Shown in pieces: positions 33,271-42,688 of a stretch of DNA of 64,000 nucleotides. The first letter of the stretch is position 1, and every line of letters starts with the position of its first letter. This stretch comes from Chloroflexota bacterium (lineage in GTDB: Bacteria > Chloroflexota > Ktedonobacteria > Ktedonobacterales > JADMIN01): assembly GCA_021323855.1 (NCBI GenBank), contig JAJPKE010000037.1:1-64000 (forward strand). Direction: 5' to 3'. A program made the position numbers and the translations under genes. A model generated the notes under the pieces. That model was given only the letters and a program-made list of their open reading frames with translations. It was not told where the DNA came from and searched no databases.

Positions 33271-34629
33271 ATGTTCAAACAAATCCTCATCGCCAATCGC
33301 GGCGAGATTGCCCTGCGCGTGGTACGCGCCTGCCGTGAGCTTGGCATAGAAACGGTGATGGCCTATTCCGAGGCCGACCGTGATTCACTCCCCGTCCGCA
33401 TGGCGGACAAGCGTATCTGCATTGGCCCCGGCCCCAGCAGCAAGAGTTACCTCAACATCCCCAATCTGATTAGCGCGGCGCTGCTCACCGGCTGCGAGGC
33501 GATTCACCCTGGCTATGGCTTCCTCTCAGAAAACGCCAGCTTCGCCGAAGTGTGCCGCGATGTCGGCATCGTCTTTATCGGCCCGCCACCCGAAGCGATG
33601 CTGACGATGGGCGACAAGGTGGAGGCGCGAACCGCGATGTCGCGCGCTGGCCTGCCGATGCTCTCTGGCACCGATGTCCTGCGCACCCTCAGCGAAGGCG
33701 AAGAGGCGGCGGCGCGCGTCGGCTTCCCGCTGATGCTGAAGGCGGCGGCTGGCGGCGGCGGGCGTGGCATCCGGCTGGTGCGCCGTCCCGAAGAGTTTAC
33801 CTCGGTCTTTACCACGGCGCAGAGCGAAGTGCGCGAAGCCTTCCATGACGACGGCCTCTATGTCGAGAAGTACCTGGGCCACGCCAAGCATGTCGAGGTA
33901 CAGGTGCTGTGCGACAACTACGGCAACGGCGTCTATCTTGGCGAGCGCAATTGCTCGGTGCAGCGCCGTCACCAGAAGCTGGTGGAGGAATCGCCAAGTC
34001 CTGGATTGCCGGATGCTGTGCGGCATGATATGGGCAAGCGTGGCATCGAAGCGGTGCTGGCGATTGGCTATCGCGGCGTCGGCACGCTGGAATTCCTGGT
34101 GGACGAAGATAACAACTATTATTTCATGGAGATGAATACGCGCTTGCAGGTGGAGCATCCGGTGACGGAATGGGTGACGGGCATTGATCTGGTGAAGGAG
34201 CAGATTCGCGTCGCCGCCGGTGAACCGCTCACCATTCGCCAGGATGACATCAAGTTGCGTGGGCATGCCATTGAGTTCCGCATCACCGCCGAAGACCCGG
34301 CTATGGACTTCCGCCCGCAGACGGGCACCATCGAGGAGTACCTGCCGCCCAGCGGACCCGGCGTGCGCGTAGATTCGCATCTCTACAGAGGATATGAGGT
34401 CCCGCCGCACTATGATTCGCTGCTCTCCAAGCTGATCGTCTGGGCGCCGACCCGCGATGAAGCGATTGCGCGCGGACGGCGGGCGCTGAATGAATATGTG
34501 CTGGAAGGCGTGCCGACGACGATTCCCTTCCACCTGCGGCTGCTCGATAATGAGGTCTTCCAGCGCGGCGAGGCGTACACCAATTACCTTGCCGAACATG
34601 GCGCTGACCTTGCGCTGAAAGCGCACTAG
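33271..34629 (+). CDS. accC: Acetyl-CoA carboxylase, biotin carboxylase subunit
   Basis: The 452-residue product aligns throughout with AccC: MFKQILIANRGEIALRVVRACRELGI, HPGYGFLSENASFAEVC, ATP-grasp elements GFPLMLKAAAGGGGRGIRLV and VEKYLGHAKHVEVQVLCDNYGN, the ERNCSVQRRHQKLVEESPSP loop, and FLVDEDNNYYFMEMNTRLQVEHPVTE with metal and catalytic residues. It uses ATP and bicarbonate to carboxylate biotin on AccB, the first step of fatty acid synthesis. It leads the cluster accC-fabF-accB. The carboxyltransferase genes accA and accD are not in the window. The length is normal. Confidence 0.97.
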   Translation: MFKQILIANRGEIALRVVRACRELGIETVMAYSEADRDSLPVRMADKRICIGPGPSSKSYLNIPNLISAALLTGCEAIHPGYGFLSENASFAEVCRDVGIVFIGPPPEAMLTMGDKVEARTAMSRAGLPMLSGTDVLRTLSEGEEAAARVGFPLMLKAAAGGGGRGIRLVRRPEEFTSVFTTAQSEVREAFHDDGLYVEKYLGHAKHVEVQVLCDNYGNGVYLGERNCSVQRRHQKLVEESPSPGLPDAVRHDMGKRGIEAVLAIGYRGVGTLEFLVDEDNNYYFMEMNTRLQVEHPVTEWVTGIDLVKEQIRVAAGEPLTIRQDDIKLRGHAIEFRITAEDPAMDFRPQTGTIEEYLPPSGPGVRVDSHLYRGYEVPPHYDSLLSKLIVWAPTRDEAIARGRRALNEYVLEGVPTTIPFHLRLLDNEVFQRGEAYTNYLAEHGADLALKAH

Positions 34630-34799
34630 ATGGCATAACTGCCATAACCTGCACAGAGAGAACTGTGCGCACGAGAGCTAGCTGCTCAAGTACGATTAAA
34701 AGTACGATCAACCAGCGGACAGTGCAGCGATTTCATGCGCGGTGCGAGACGCCGCAGCAACGTGAAACACGCAGAAAACGCAGAAGAGGTGGAAGAGAG

Positions 34800-36041
34800 A
34801 TGTCCAAGCGCGTCGTAGTTACCGGCATCGGCCTGGTGTCGCCGGTCGGAAACGATACGCCGAGTACCTGGAAGGCGCTCTGCGAGGGGCGTTCCGGCGC
34901 CGGCACTATTACCACGTTCGATCACGCCGATCAAGATGTGCATATCGCCGCTGAGGTCAAGAACTTTGATGCGTCGCTGTATATGGACCGCAAAGAAATC
35001 CGGCGCAACGACCGCTTCGTTCACTATGCGCTGGCCGCCACGAAACAGGCGTTGAGTGACGCGGGATTCAGCATCACCGACGAAAACGCCGACGACGTGG
35101 GCACCATCATCGGCTCTGGCATCGGTGGCCTGCAATCCTGCCATGAGCAGTTCCGCATCCTCTTCGAGCGCGGACCAGACCGCGTAAGCCCGTTCTTCAT
35201 CACGCAATTCATCACCGACATTGCCGCTGGGTTTGTCTCCATGCAGGTTGGCGCGCGTGGCCCCAACTTCGCCACGGTCTCCGCCTGCGCCACTGGGGCC
35301 AATGCGGTTGGCGAGGCAGCGGAGATGATTCGCCGTGGTGATGCCATCGCTATGCTGGCGGGCGGCGCCGAATGTGGCATTACGCCGATGGGGATTGCCG
35401 CGTTTGCCAATATGCACGCGCTCTCGCGCCGCAACGACGAGCCACAGCGTGCCAGCCGTCCCTTCGACGCCGAGCGCGACGGCTTTGTGATGGGTGATGG
35501 GTCCGGCATCCTGCTGCTCGAAGAGGAAGAGTCCGCCCGCAAGCGCGGCGCACGCATCTACGCCGAACTGGTCGGCTATGCCTCCACCGCCGATGCGCAC
35601 CATATCACTGCGCCGTCTCCCGGTGGCGCGGGACTGGCGCGCGCCATCAAACGGGCGCTGGTGAAGGGCAACATCAACGCGGAGGAGGTTGGCTATATCA
35701 ACGCGCATGGCACCTCCACCGGCGAGAACGACGGCAACGAAACCGCTGCCATCAAGACAGCCTTCGGCGACCATGCGTACAAGCTCGCCGTCAGTTCCAC
35801 CAAGTCTATGATTGGGCACACACTGGGCGCGGCGGGCGGTATTGAGGCTGGCGTCTCGGTGCTGAGCCTCTATCACAACATCCTCACGCCGACGATCAAC
35901 TATGAGCATCCTGATCCGGCGTGTGACCTCGACTATGTGCCCAATGAGGCGCGTGAGCAGAAGGTGGATGTTGTCCTCTCCAATTCGATGGGATTCGGCG
36001 GCCATAACGCGGTCCTCGCGTTCCGGCGCTACAATGGCTAA
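34800..36041 (+). CDS. fabF: 3-oxoacyl-[acyl-carrier-protein] synthase II
   Basis: ATG 34800 (MSKRVVVTGIGLVSPVGND) is the family start, with GGTGGAAGAGAG upstream. Catalytic residues are visible: Cys163 in SACATGANAVGEA, His in INAHGTSTGEND, and His in KSMIGHTLGAAG. The 413-residue length is normal. It condenses malonyl-ACP with acyl-ACP in chain elongation. It lies 170 bases after accC and overlaps the accB start by 8 bases, so the three genes probably form one operon for fatty acid synthesis. Confidence 0.97.
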   Translation: MSKRVVVTGIGLVSPVGNDTPSTWKALCEGRSGAGTITTFDHADQDVHIAAEVKNFDASLYMDRKEIRRNDRFVHYALAATKQALSDAGFSITDENADDVGTIIGSGIGGLQSCHEQFRILFERGPDRVSPFFITQFITDIAAGFVSMQVGARGPNFATVSACATGANAVGEAAEMIRRGDAIAMLAGGAECGITPMGIAAFANMHALSRRNDEPQRASRPFDAERDGFVMGDGSGILLLEEEESARKRGARIYAELVGYASTADAHHITAPSPGGAGLARAIKRALVKGNINAEEVGYINAHGTSTGENDGNETAAIKTAFGDHAYKLAVSSTKSMIGHTLGAAGGIEAGVSVLSLYHNILTPTINYEHPDPACDLDYVPNEAREQKVDVVLSNSMGFGGHNAVLAFRRYNG

Positions 36042-36573
36042 TGGGTTTGGGTTAGGTGGCTGGGAGATAGAAGCAGTGGAACGTCAACCATTGGTCGGTC
36101 GAGTGAAGGCGCTGGCCGAGGCGCTCGAAGGCAGCGCGGTCAACGAGATCGAATTGACCGAGAGCGGAACACGCATTGTGATTCGTCGCCGTCGTGAACC
36201 AGAGCCTGTGGCCTACGCGCCCGTGGCTGCCGAGCGGGCGCCGGTGGCTCTACGCCCGGCGGCGCGACATGCGCGACGAGGAAAGCCGTCAGCGGGCGGC
36301 GCAGCGCAGGCGCAGGCGAACGCGCCGGAGCCAGGGGTCGCCATTATCGCGCCGCTGACCGGCGTGTATTATAGCTCGCCCTCGCCAACCTCAGCGCCAT
36401 TCGTCGAGGTCGGCGGCATGGTGCAGCCCGGCCAGGTGGTGTGCATCATCGAGGCGATGAAAGTCTTCAATGAGCTAAAAGCCGAGGTCAGCGGCACCGT
36501 CACCGCGATTCTGCCGAAGAACGGTCAACTCGTGCAGAAGGGCGATGCCTTGCTACGCATCAAGCCAGTTTGA
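36034..36573 (+). CDS. accB: Acetyl-CoA carboxylase biotin carboxyl carrier protein
   Basis: The product has the usual AccB plan: an N-terminal helix-plus-strand module (PLVGRVKALAEALEGSAVNEIELTESGTRIVIRR), a flexible Ala/Pro/Arg linker, and a C-terminal biotinyl domain with the AccB-specific thumb (LTGVYYSSPSPTSAPFVEVGGMVQPGQ) and biotinylation motif EAMKVFNE. ATG 36034 overlaps the fabF stop by 8 bases. GTG 36076 with GGGAGA 8 bases upstream is a serious alternative and gives the more typical N-terminus. It differs from the biotinyl protein at 18372, which has EAMKMEN and no thumb. Confidence 0.94.
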   Translation: MANGFGLGGWEIEAVERQPLVGRVKALAEALEGSAVNEIELTESGTRIVIRRRREPEPVAYAPVAAERAPVALRPAARHARRGKPSAGGAAQAQANAPEPGVAIIAPLTGVYYSSPSPTSAPFVEVGGMVQPGQVVCIIEAMKVFNELKAEVSGTVTAILPKNGQLVQKGDALLRIKPV

Positions 36574-36625
36574 GCCGGGGAAGTTCGGAAAGCTAGGAAA
36601 GCTAGGGAAGCCAAAGGTAGCGAGC

Positions 36626-38362
36626 GTGAGAGAACGGGCAACGCGGCTGAGCGAGCCAATCACCAGCCGCAGCGAGCGGACAGGACGCAGCGACATCATC
36701 GCACGCTCGTATGCCCATCTTCGCAGCGTGCGTGGTCGTGTGTTGCTCGCCTGGGCGCTGCTGCTGGTGGCTATCGTTCTCTTCATCATTCTCGTGGGGA
36801 TGCACAGCATCGTTCGCCAGCAGTCGTATCATACCGATGCCTTCGACCTCGGCAATATGGATCAGGCCGTCTGGAATACGCTCCATGGCCATCTCTTTCG
36901 CTTCACCAATCGCGGCGCGGACTGGGAGGGTCCACCAACGCGGCTGGGCATCCATGTCGAGCCGGTTCTGCTGCTGATAGCGCCACTCTACCTCATCCAC
37001 TCCGGCCCTGAGACGCTATTGCTGCTTCAGACGGTGGCGCTGGCGCTGGGCGCATTGCCGCTCTTCTTGCTGGCGCGGCGTCGCCTGCCCACGATGCCGT
37101 TCGTGGCCGTCGCCTTCGCCTGCGCGTATCTGCTGACGCCTGCGCTGCTTGGCGAGGCGCTCTGGGACTTCCACGCGGTTGCGCTGGCGACGCCGCTGCT
37201 GCTGCTGGCCGTCTGGGCGCTGGATAGCAGGCGTTACGGCTGGTTCGCGGTGGCGGCAATCCTGGCGGCGCTGACCAAAGAAGACGTGGCGCTCTCGCTC
37301 ATTCCGCTTGGCCTCTATATCGCCTTCTGGCGCGGCAAACCGCGCTATGGCGCAGCCGTCGTGCTGCTCTCTATCGCCTGGGTCGCGCTCTGCTTCTTTG
37401 TGATCTTGCCGCATTTCAATGGCGGGGCCTCTGGCGGCAACACCTACTGGTATCGCTACGCCTGGGCTGGCGCGTCCGCTGGCGACGCTCTCAAGAATCT
37501 GGCGACGCATCCCTGGCTGCTCATCACCTTTGTGCTGGGCAGCGCGCCCCGGCGCGGCTTCATCGCCATGCAGTTGCGCACCCTCGGTGGGCTGGGCATC
37601 TTTGCGCCTGCGCTCTGGCTCTCTGCATTGCCGGAACTGGCCGTCAACCTCTATAGTTCACACCCGGAGCAGTATAGCGGCTTCTTCCAGTACAATGCGA
37701 TGACAATAGCGTTCCTCTCGGCGGCCTCAGTCTATGGCGTCAGCGCGCTGTATCAGGCAAGGCTGCGGGTGGAACAACGCAAGAGCGGCAAAGAGAAGAT
37801 GAATGCCGCCAGCCTATCGAGCAAAACACCTCGCTATTCAGGCTGGCGCCGCTGGGCAGCGCGCATTCAGCAGTCTGGCATTTGGGTGTATCGGCGCTGG
37901 CAGGCGCTGCTCGAACGTATCCCCGTTGCGACGCGCTGGATTGCCCCGCTCGTCATCTGCTGGCTCATCGTCACCTGCGTCTGGAATCTGCGCACGGCTG
38001 ACCAGCGGCTCATCAATTTCTGGAATGTCGGCGCTGGTCCGGTGTATTACCAGTCGGATGTTGATGCGCTGCTTGCCCGCATTCCTGCCTCGGCTTCCGT
38101 TGCTGCGACCGATACGCTGGACCCGCATCTGAGCGACCGCTACGACCTCTATCTGCTGCCCGACCCACAATCCTATCAGGCGCAATATGTCGCCTTCGAT
38201 ATTCCGCATGCGGTGCAGGCGGTGCAGGCGCAAGATCAGCAGATCTACGATACGATGATCGCCTCCGGGCGCTATGTCGTCGTCGGCGTCGTGCAGTACC
38301 GGTCGGGCGAGGTAGTCGTGCTGCATCGTATCGGTCCACCGCTCACTCTACCCAAGACGTAA
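36626..38362 (+). CDS. DUF2079 polytopic membrane protein
   Basis: The product matches DUF2079, membrane proteins with a GT-C glycosyltransferase-like layout: one N-terminal helix, then a long first loop (YHTDAFDLGNMDQAVWNTLHGH, LGIHVEPVLLLIAPLY), and about ten further helices with a polar C-terminal domain. The conserved acidic DLGNMDQ and HVEP motifs lie in the extracytoplasmic first loop, as in GT-C enzymes. GTG 36626 is chosen. The frame is open to ATG 36545 inside accB, but that extension is only a 9-base repeat (GKLGKLGKP). Substrate and reaction are unknown. Confidence 0.88.
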   Translation: MRERATRLSEPITSRSERTGRSDIIARSYAHLRSVRGRVLLAWALLLVAIVLFIILVGMHSIVRQQSYHTDAFDLGNMDQAVWNTLHGHLFRFTNRGADWEGPPTRLGIHVEPVLLLIAPLYLIHSGPETLLLLQTVALALGALPLFLLARRRLPTMPFVAVAFACAYLLTPALLGEALWDFHAVALATPLLLLAVWALDSRRYGWFAVAAILAALTKEDVALSLIPLGLYIAFWRGKPRYGAAVVLLSIAWVALCFFVILPHFNGGASGGNTYWYRYAWAGASAGDALKNLATHPWLLITFVLGSAPRRGFIAMQLRTLGGLGIFAPALWLSALPELAVNLYSSHPEQYSGFFQYNAMTIAFLSAASVYGVSALYQARLRVEQRKSGKEKMNAASLSSKTPRYSGWRRWAARIQQSGIWVYRRWQALLERIPVATRWIAPLVICWLIVTCVWNLRTADQRLINFWNVGAGPVYYQSDVDALLARIPASASVAATDTLDPHLSDRYDLYLLPDPQSYQAQYVAFDIPHAVQAVQAQDQQIYDTMIASGRYVVVGVVQYRSGEVVVLHRIGPPLTLPKT

Positions 38363-38457
38363 AGCGCCAGGATGCACTATGAGAGGCTGAAATGCGATAC
38401 AATAGGCGGTAGCATAGGGGCGTCGTGTGCAAATGAGCAAGTGAGTAGGCGGAAGAG

Positions 38458-39195
38458 ATGATGCTATCAGACCTGGCACAGTCCGCGCTCGACCTGCTCT
38501 TTCCGCCGCGTTGCGCTGGTTGCGGGGCGGCGGGCGCGGTCTTCTGCGCCGCCTGCCAGGGCAAACTCGTTCCGCCTGCTGAGCCGCTCTGCCAGCGATG
38601 CGGGCGTTCGCTGGCCTCCTCAGCAACGCCTCAACGCCACTCGTTGCTCTGCCTCGCCTGTTCGGGCGCGCATGGATTAACCGCGTTGACGCAATTGCGT
38701 GCGGTTGCGCTTCACGAGGGGCCAGTGCGCGAGGCGATACATGCGCTGAAATACCAAGGCAAGCGGCGTGTTGCTGTGCCGCTGGGTGATCTGCTGGCCC
38801 GCTACCTGCAACAACAGATGGCGGCGGTGGATGTTATCATTCCGGTGCCGCTCCATAGCAGCCGGCAACGCGAGCGCGGCTTTAATCAGGCGGAACTGCT
38901 GGCGCGGCGTTGCGCCGGTAGGCTCGGCGTTCCCTATCTGGCGCAGGCGCTCGTTCGCCAGCGGGCAACCGCGCAGCAGGTTGGGCTTTCCGGCCAGGAG
39001 CGACGCGCAAATGTCGCTAACGCCTTTGCAGCCGGACGCCAGGGGACTGCTGCGCAGCTTGCCGGAAAGCGGATTCTGCTGATAGATGATGTAACAACGA
39101 CCGGCAGTACATTGGATGCCGCAGCGGCTGCGCTGGCGCCTCTCTCACCCGCTTCGCTCTCTGGCCTGGCGGTCACGCGCCCGGCTTTTGACTGA
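38458..39195 (+). CDS. comF: ComF family phosphoribosyltransferase-like protein
   Basis: The 245-residue product has the ComFC/GntX plan. An N-terminal zinc ribbon with two Cys pairs (CAGCGAAGAVFCAACQ, CQRCGRS plus a later CLAC) is followed by a type I phosphoribosyltransferase domain: LKYQGKRRVAVPLGDLLARYL, VIIPVPLHSSRQRERGFNQAELLAR and the PRPP loop ILLIDDVTTTGSTLDAAA. In transformable bacteria ComF helps DNA uptake; elsewhere its role is unclear. Starts 38458 and 38461 are both possible. The downstream antiporter begins 37 bases later. Confidence 0.93.
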   Translation: MMLSDLAQSALDLLFPPRCAGCGAAGAVFCAACQGKLVPPAEPLCQRCGRSLASSATPQRHSLLCLACSGAHGLTALTQLRAVALHEGPVREAIHALKYQGKRRVAVPLGDLLARYLQQQMAAVDVIIPVPLHSSRQRERGFNQAELLARRCAGRLGVPYLAQALVRQRATAQQVGLSGQERRANVANAFAAGRQGTAAQLAGKRILLIDDVTTTGSTLDAAAAALAPLSPASLSGLAVTRPAFD

Positions 39196-39231
39196 TGAGA
39201 CCATCATAGTGAGGACGAGAAAGCAGCAGCA

Positions 39232-40542
39232 ATGAAAGACGCAGGAGTTCTCACAAGTGAGGTAGGGATCATCATTCTGCTGGTTGTGCTAACGCTGATC
39301 GTCGCATTGGTGGCGCGGCGCCTCAAGTTCCCCTATACGCTGGCGCTGGTGCTGGCGGGCTTGTTGCTGGGCGAGGTTCATCTCTTTCATCACTTCACGC
39401 TGGACCCAGAAGTGGTGCTGTTTCTCTTCCTGCCTGCGCTGCTCTTCGAGGGCGCGTGGAATACCGACGTGCAGGCGCTCCGCGATGACTGGCTGCCAAT
39501 CTTCCTGCTGGCCGTTCCTGGATTGTTGCTTTCGCTGGGGATTATCGCGCTGGTGGTTCACTGGGGCGCTGGTTTGCCGGTTTTGCTGGCGTTCCTGCTG
39601 GGCGCCATCGTCTCGCCTACCGACCCCATCGCCGTGCTTGGCCTGCTGCGCCAGCTTGGCATGCCCAAACGCCTCAACGCGCTGATCGAAGGCGAAAGCC
39701 TCTTCAATGACGGCGTAGGCGCGGCGGTCTTTGAGCTGGTGCTGGCCGCCGTCCTCTTGTCACTGCATCAGCCCAGCGAACTGGATGGCCTCTCGCCGCT
39801 GCTGGTCGTCCTTAAAGTCCTCGATCTGCTGGGCGGTGGATTGGTGATTGGTGTAGGCGTTGGGTTGCTCATCAGCCAGTTCGTGCGTGTGATTGAAGAC
39901 CCGCTCTTTGAGACGACGGTGACGTTCTGCGTCGCCTATGGCGTCTATATCCTGGCGACACTGGTGGGATCATCTGGCCTGCTGGCGGTCGTCGGCGCCG
40001 GGCTGACGCTAGGCAGCTATGGGCGTCGCATCGGCCTTACTGAACTGACACAGGAAACGGTAGATACGGTCTGGGAGTTCATCAGCTATATCGCCAACTC
40101 GTTGCTGTTTCTGCTGGTGGGCATCGAGATTGGGCAGACACAAACGGCGTTCGGTGGCGCGCTCTCCACGATCTTCTGGGCGATCATCGGCGTTTTGCTC
40201 GGTCGCGCCATCATGGTCTATCTCTTCCTACCCTTGCACGCGGCCTTCGTTCACTGGCGCGGCAACCGCGAAACGACGGAGAAACATCGCTCGGATATCA
40301 TTCCTGTGCCGCCTTCATGGTACCCGCTCATCTTGCTATCTGGGCTGCGTGGCGCGCTCTCGCTGGCGCTGGTGTTGAGCTTGCAATCCAGTATCCCGCA
40401 ACTTCAAACGTTGCGGCTCGCCGTTTATGGCGTCGTCCTGGTGACATTGCTCGGCCAGGGCATCGGCTTGCGTGTCTTGTTGCCGCGCTGGCCTGGTGGC
40501 ATCTCCACTCACCCTGCTAAGACGGCCAGCTCAGCCGCGTGA
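39232..40542 (+). CDS. Na+/H+ antiporter, CPA1 (NhaP) family
   Basis: The 436-residue product has about 12-13 transmembrane helices and no C-terminal regulatory domain. CPA1 marks are LALVLAGLLLGEVHLFHHF, FLPALLFEGAWNTD, and the ion-binding Asp residues in SPTDPIAVLGLLRQLGMPKRLNALIEGESLFNDGVGAAVF; the late ILLSGLRGALSLALVLSL carries the conserved Arg. It exchanges external protons for cytoplasmic Na+ or K+. It follows comF closely, so the two may be co-transcribed. Confidence 0.95.
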   Translation: MKDAGVLTSEVGIIILLVVLTLIVALVARRLKFPYTLALVLAGLLLGEVHLFHHFTLDPEVVLFLFLPALLFEGAWNTDVQALRDDWLPIFLLAVPGLLLSLGIIALVVHWGAGLPVLLAFLLGAIVSPTDPIAVLGLLRQLGMPKRLNALIEGESLFNDGVGAAVFELVLAAVLLSLHQPSELDGLSPLLVVLKVLDLLGGGLVIGVGVGLLISQFVRVIEDPLFETTVTFCVAYGVYILATLVGSSGLLAVVGAGLTLGSYGRRIGLTELTQETVDTVWEFISYIANSLLFLLVGIEIGQTQTAFGGALSTIFWAIIGVLLGRAIMVYLFLPLHAAFVHWRGNRETTEKHRSDIIPVPPSWYPLILLSGLRGALSLALVLSLQSSIPQLQTLRLAVYGVVLVTLLGQGIGLRVLLPRWPGGISTHPAKTASSAA

Positions 40543-40723
40543 CGACCGCGTGACGGCGATACAGTGCTTCAGCGTGCTACACTTTCTATCAACTATCACC
40601 CGTCGTCCTGATCGTCCTATCGTTGTATCGCGGGGATGGGCTGAATTTGCCAGCCTCGCGTAATGCGAAGGTACGATGTTATGTAGATTGCACCCATTGC
40701 AACGCACAAAAGGATACCATCTG

Positions 40724-42010
40724 ATGAGCATGCCACAACCTGAGTTGGCGCCAAACTATTTCTTGCATACCTTCGACAATGGCATGCAGATCGTCGGGCA
40801 GCGCATGCCCAGCCTGGCCTCGGTGACGTTCGGCGTGCAGTTTGCCGCTGGCATCAAAGATGAGCCGGAGGCAAAGCTGGGCCTGACGCATCTGCTTTCG
40901 GACATGCTGTTCCAGGGCACCGAGAGCCGTAATGTGCGCCAGTTGACCGAAGATTTTGAGGCTATCGGCGCGCGCAAAGGTGGCGAGGCGGGCAATGAGT
41001 TTGCCCGCTATTCAGCGCAGATCGTCGGCAACCGGCTCGACCGCGCGCTGGAACTGATGGCCGACGTTCTGCGCCATCCGACGTTTCCAGAAGAAGAGTT
41101 CCAGCAAATGCGCAACGTCCAGTTGCAGGAAATTCGCCGCCGCGACGACGAGCCGATGCGCCGCATCTTTGATCTGGTGCGCGAACGCTTCTACGCTGGC
41201 ACCAACCTGGGGCGGCGCGCGCTTGGCCTGCGCGAAACCGTGGAGCAACTGACGCCCGGCGACCTGCGCACATTCTGGCAGGCGCGCTATCGCCCGGACG
41301 GCGCGCTGCTGGCCATCGCCGGAAACTTCGACTGGGATCATGTGGTGGCGCGGGTTGGTGAACTCTTCGGCGATTGGCAGGGGACGCCCGACGCCACGCC
41401 CGACGAACATCCACAGCCACAGCCTGCGGTCAACATCGAGATACAGGAGGGCAACCAGGAACACATTGGCATGGCGTTCCCATTCCCCAAGTATGGCGAC
41501 CCCGATTATTATGCCGCCTCCGTCGTCAGCGAAATCTTCGGCGGCGGCATGACCTCGCGCCTCTTCCGCGAGGTGCGCGAGAAGCGCGGGCTGGTGTATT
41601 CGGTTGCCTCGATCTTCTCGCCCAACGGCATCTTTGGCGCGGAGTTCCTCTACGCGGGCACGACGCCTGAGAAGTCTCACGAGACCGTGCAGGTGATGCT
41701 CGATGAGATGCGTCTGCTGCACAAAGAGGGCGTGACTGACGATGAACTGGCGCGCGCGAAGGTGCAACTCAAGAGCGAACTGGTGATGCGCGGCGAGAGC
41801 GCCGGCGCGCGTATGTCGTCTATCATGCGCTCCTGGTGGTTCGAGCGGCGGCTCATCACCATCCAGGAACTCAAAGAAGCGATTGATAGCGTCACTCGCG
41901 AACAGATCATGGGTCTGCTCAATCGCTTCCCGCCGACTGATTCGCTGGTAATCGGCGCAATTGGCCCGCGCAGCCAGGAAGAATTGATCGGCGACGCCCT
42001 GGCTGGGTAA
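40724..42010 (+). CDS. M16 (insulinase-fold) protein with destroyed zinc motif
   Basis: ATG 40724 (MSMPQPELAPNYFLHTFDNGMQIVGQR) is chosen over 40676, with AAAGG upstream. The two M16 halves are clear: GLTHLLSDMLFQGTESR, ARKGGEAGNEFARYSAQ, HPTFPEEEFQQMRNVQLQEIRRR, and in the second half HIGMAFPFPKYGDPDYYAASVVSEIFGGGMTSRLFREVREKRGLVYSVAS, which is the conserved substrate-binding R/Y motif. The catalytic HxxEH is H56-L-L-S59-D60, so the Glu and second His are lost. Such subunits normally pair with an active M16 partner, which is not adjacent here. It may be a chaperone-like or partner subunit. Confidence 0.9.
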   Translation: MSMPQPELAPNYFLHTFDNGMQIVGQRMPSLASVTFGVQFAAGIKDEPEAKLGLTHLLSDMLFQGTESRNVRQLTEDFEAIGARKGGEAGNEFARYSAQIVGNRLDRALELMADVLRHPTFPEEEFQQMRNVQLQEIRRRDDEPMRRIFDLVRERFYAGTNLGRRALGLRETVEQLTPGDLRTFWQARYRPDGALLAIAGNFDWDHVVARVGELFGDWQGTPDATPDEHPQPQPAVNIEIQEGNQEHIGMAFPFPKYGDPDYYAASVVSEIFGGGMTSRLFREVREKRGLVYSVASIFSPNGIFGAEFLYAGTTPEKSHETVQVMLDEMRLLHKEGVTDDELARAKVQLKSELVMRGESAGARMSSIMRSWWFERRLITIQELKEAIDSVTREQIMGLLNRFPPTDSLVIGAIGPRSQEELIGDALAG

Positions 42011-42029
42011 ATCGAGGGAGGAGTTACAC

Positions 42030-42569
42030 TTGGATTACCAGTATGAACAGGCGGTCGCGATTCTGCGCCGGACGCCAGCCACACTCGCGGCGCTGCTGCG
42101 TGGGCTATCCGACGAGTGGACAAAGAGTACCGAGGGACCGGATACCTGGAGCGCCTATGACATCGTTGGGCATCTGTTGCATGGCGAAGAGACCGACTGG
42201 ATCGAACGCGCCCATATTATCCTCGATTACGGCGAGGAGCGGCCCTTTGACTCATTCAACAGAACGGCGATGTTCGAGAAGTATAAGGATTACTCGCTCG
42301 ATCAATTGCTGGTGGCGTTCGAGCAGGCGCGCACGAAAAATCTGGCTGAATTGAGCGCGATGCAGATCACACCTGAGAAGCTCGCGCGCAAGGGCACGCA
42401 TCCGGCGCTGGGAACCGTGACACTTAGCGAGTTGCTGGCAACCTGGGTGGTGCATGACCTCAACCATATCGGGCAGATCGTCGAGGTGATGGCGCGGCAA
42501 TACGCCGAGGCGGTCGGCCCGTGGAAGGCCTATCTTGGCATCCTGACGAGGCCGGTGCTCACCGAATAG
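42030..42569 (+). CDS. DinB-like four-helix metal-binding protein
   Basis: The start is TTG 42030, with a strong GGGAGGAG 7 bases upstream. The 179-residue product has the DinB/YfiT bundle: YEQAVAILRRTPATLAALLRGLSDEWTKS, then WSAYDIVGHLLHGEETDW with the first metal His, and LATWVVHDLNHIGQIVEVMARQY with the other two His residues. DinB proteins include thiol transferases for bacillithiol or mycothiol and maleylpyruvate isomerases. The substrate is unknown here. It may be translated from the same message as the M16-like protein, 19 bases upstream. Confidence 0.92.
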   Translation: MDYQYEQAVAILRRTPATLAALLRGLSDEWTKSTEGPDTWSAYDIVGHLLHGEETDWIERAHIILDYGEERPFDSFNRTAMFEKYKDYSLDQLLVAFEQARTKNLAELSAMQITPEKLARKGTHPALGTVTLSELLATWVVHDLNHIGQIVEVMARQYAEAVGPWKAYLGILTRPVLTE

Positions 42570-42605
42570 CGATACCGTTTCCCTGTATCGTCTGCACCCT
42601 GCATG

Positions 42606-42614
42606 TGGTATACT
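42606..42614 (+). promoter_or_regulatory. Extended -10 promoter candidate
   Basis: TGGTATACT, 75 bases before the small zinc-ribbon-like gene. It is one of the best matches to the recurring TGnTATACT pattern. Confidence 0.5.
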
Positions 42615-42688
42615 GTGTGTAGCTGCGTTCGGCATTGGTACGGGCGCGAACGACATCTATTTACACGCATGCAGGAGAAATATCAGGA

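Noticed and set aside
34686..36005. 439-codon open frame antisense to fabF
   Set aside because: It mirrors fabF codon by codon in a GC-rich region, is His/Arg/Gly-rich and has no family resemblance. fabF is certain.
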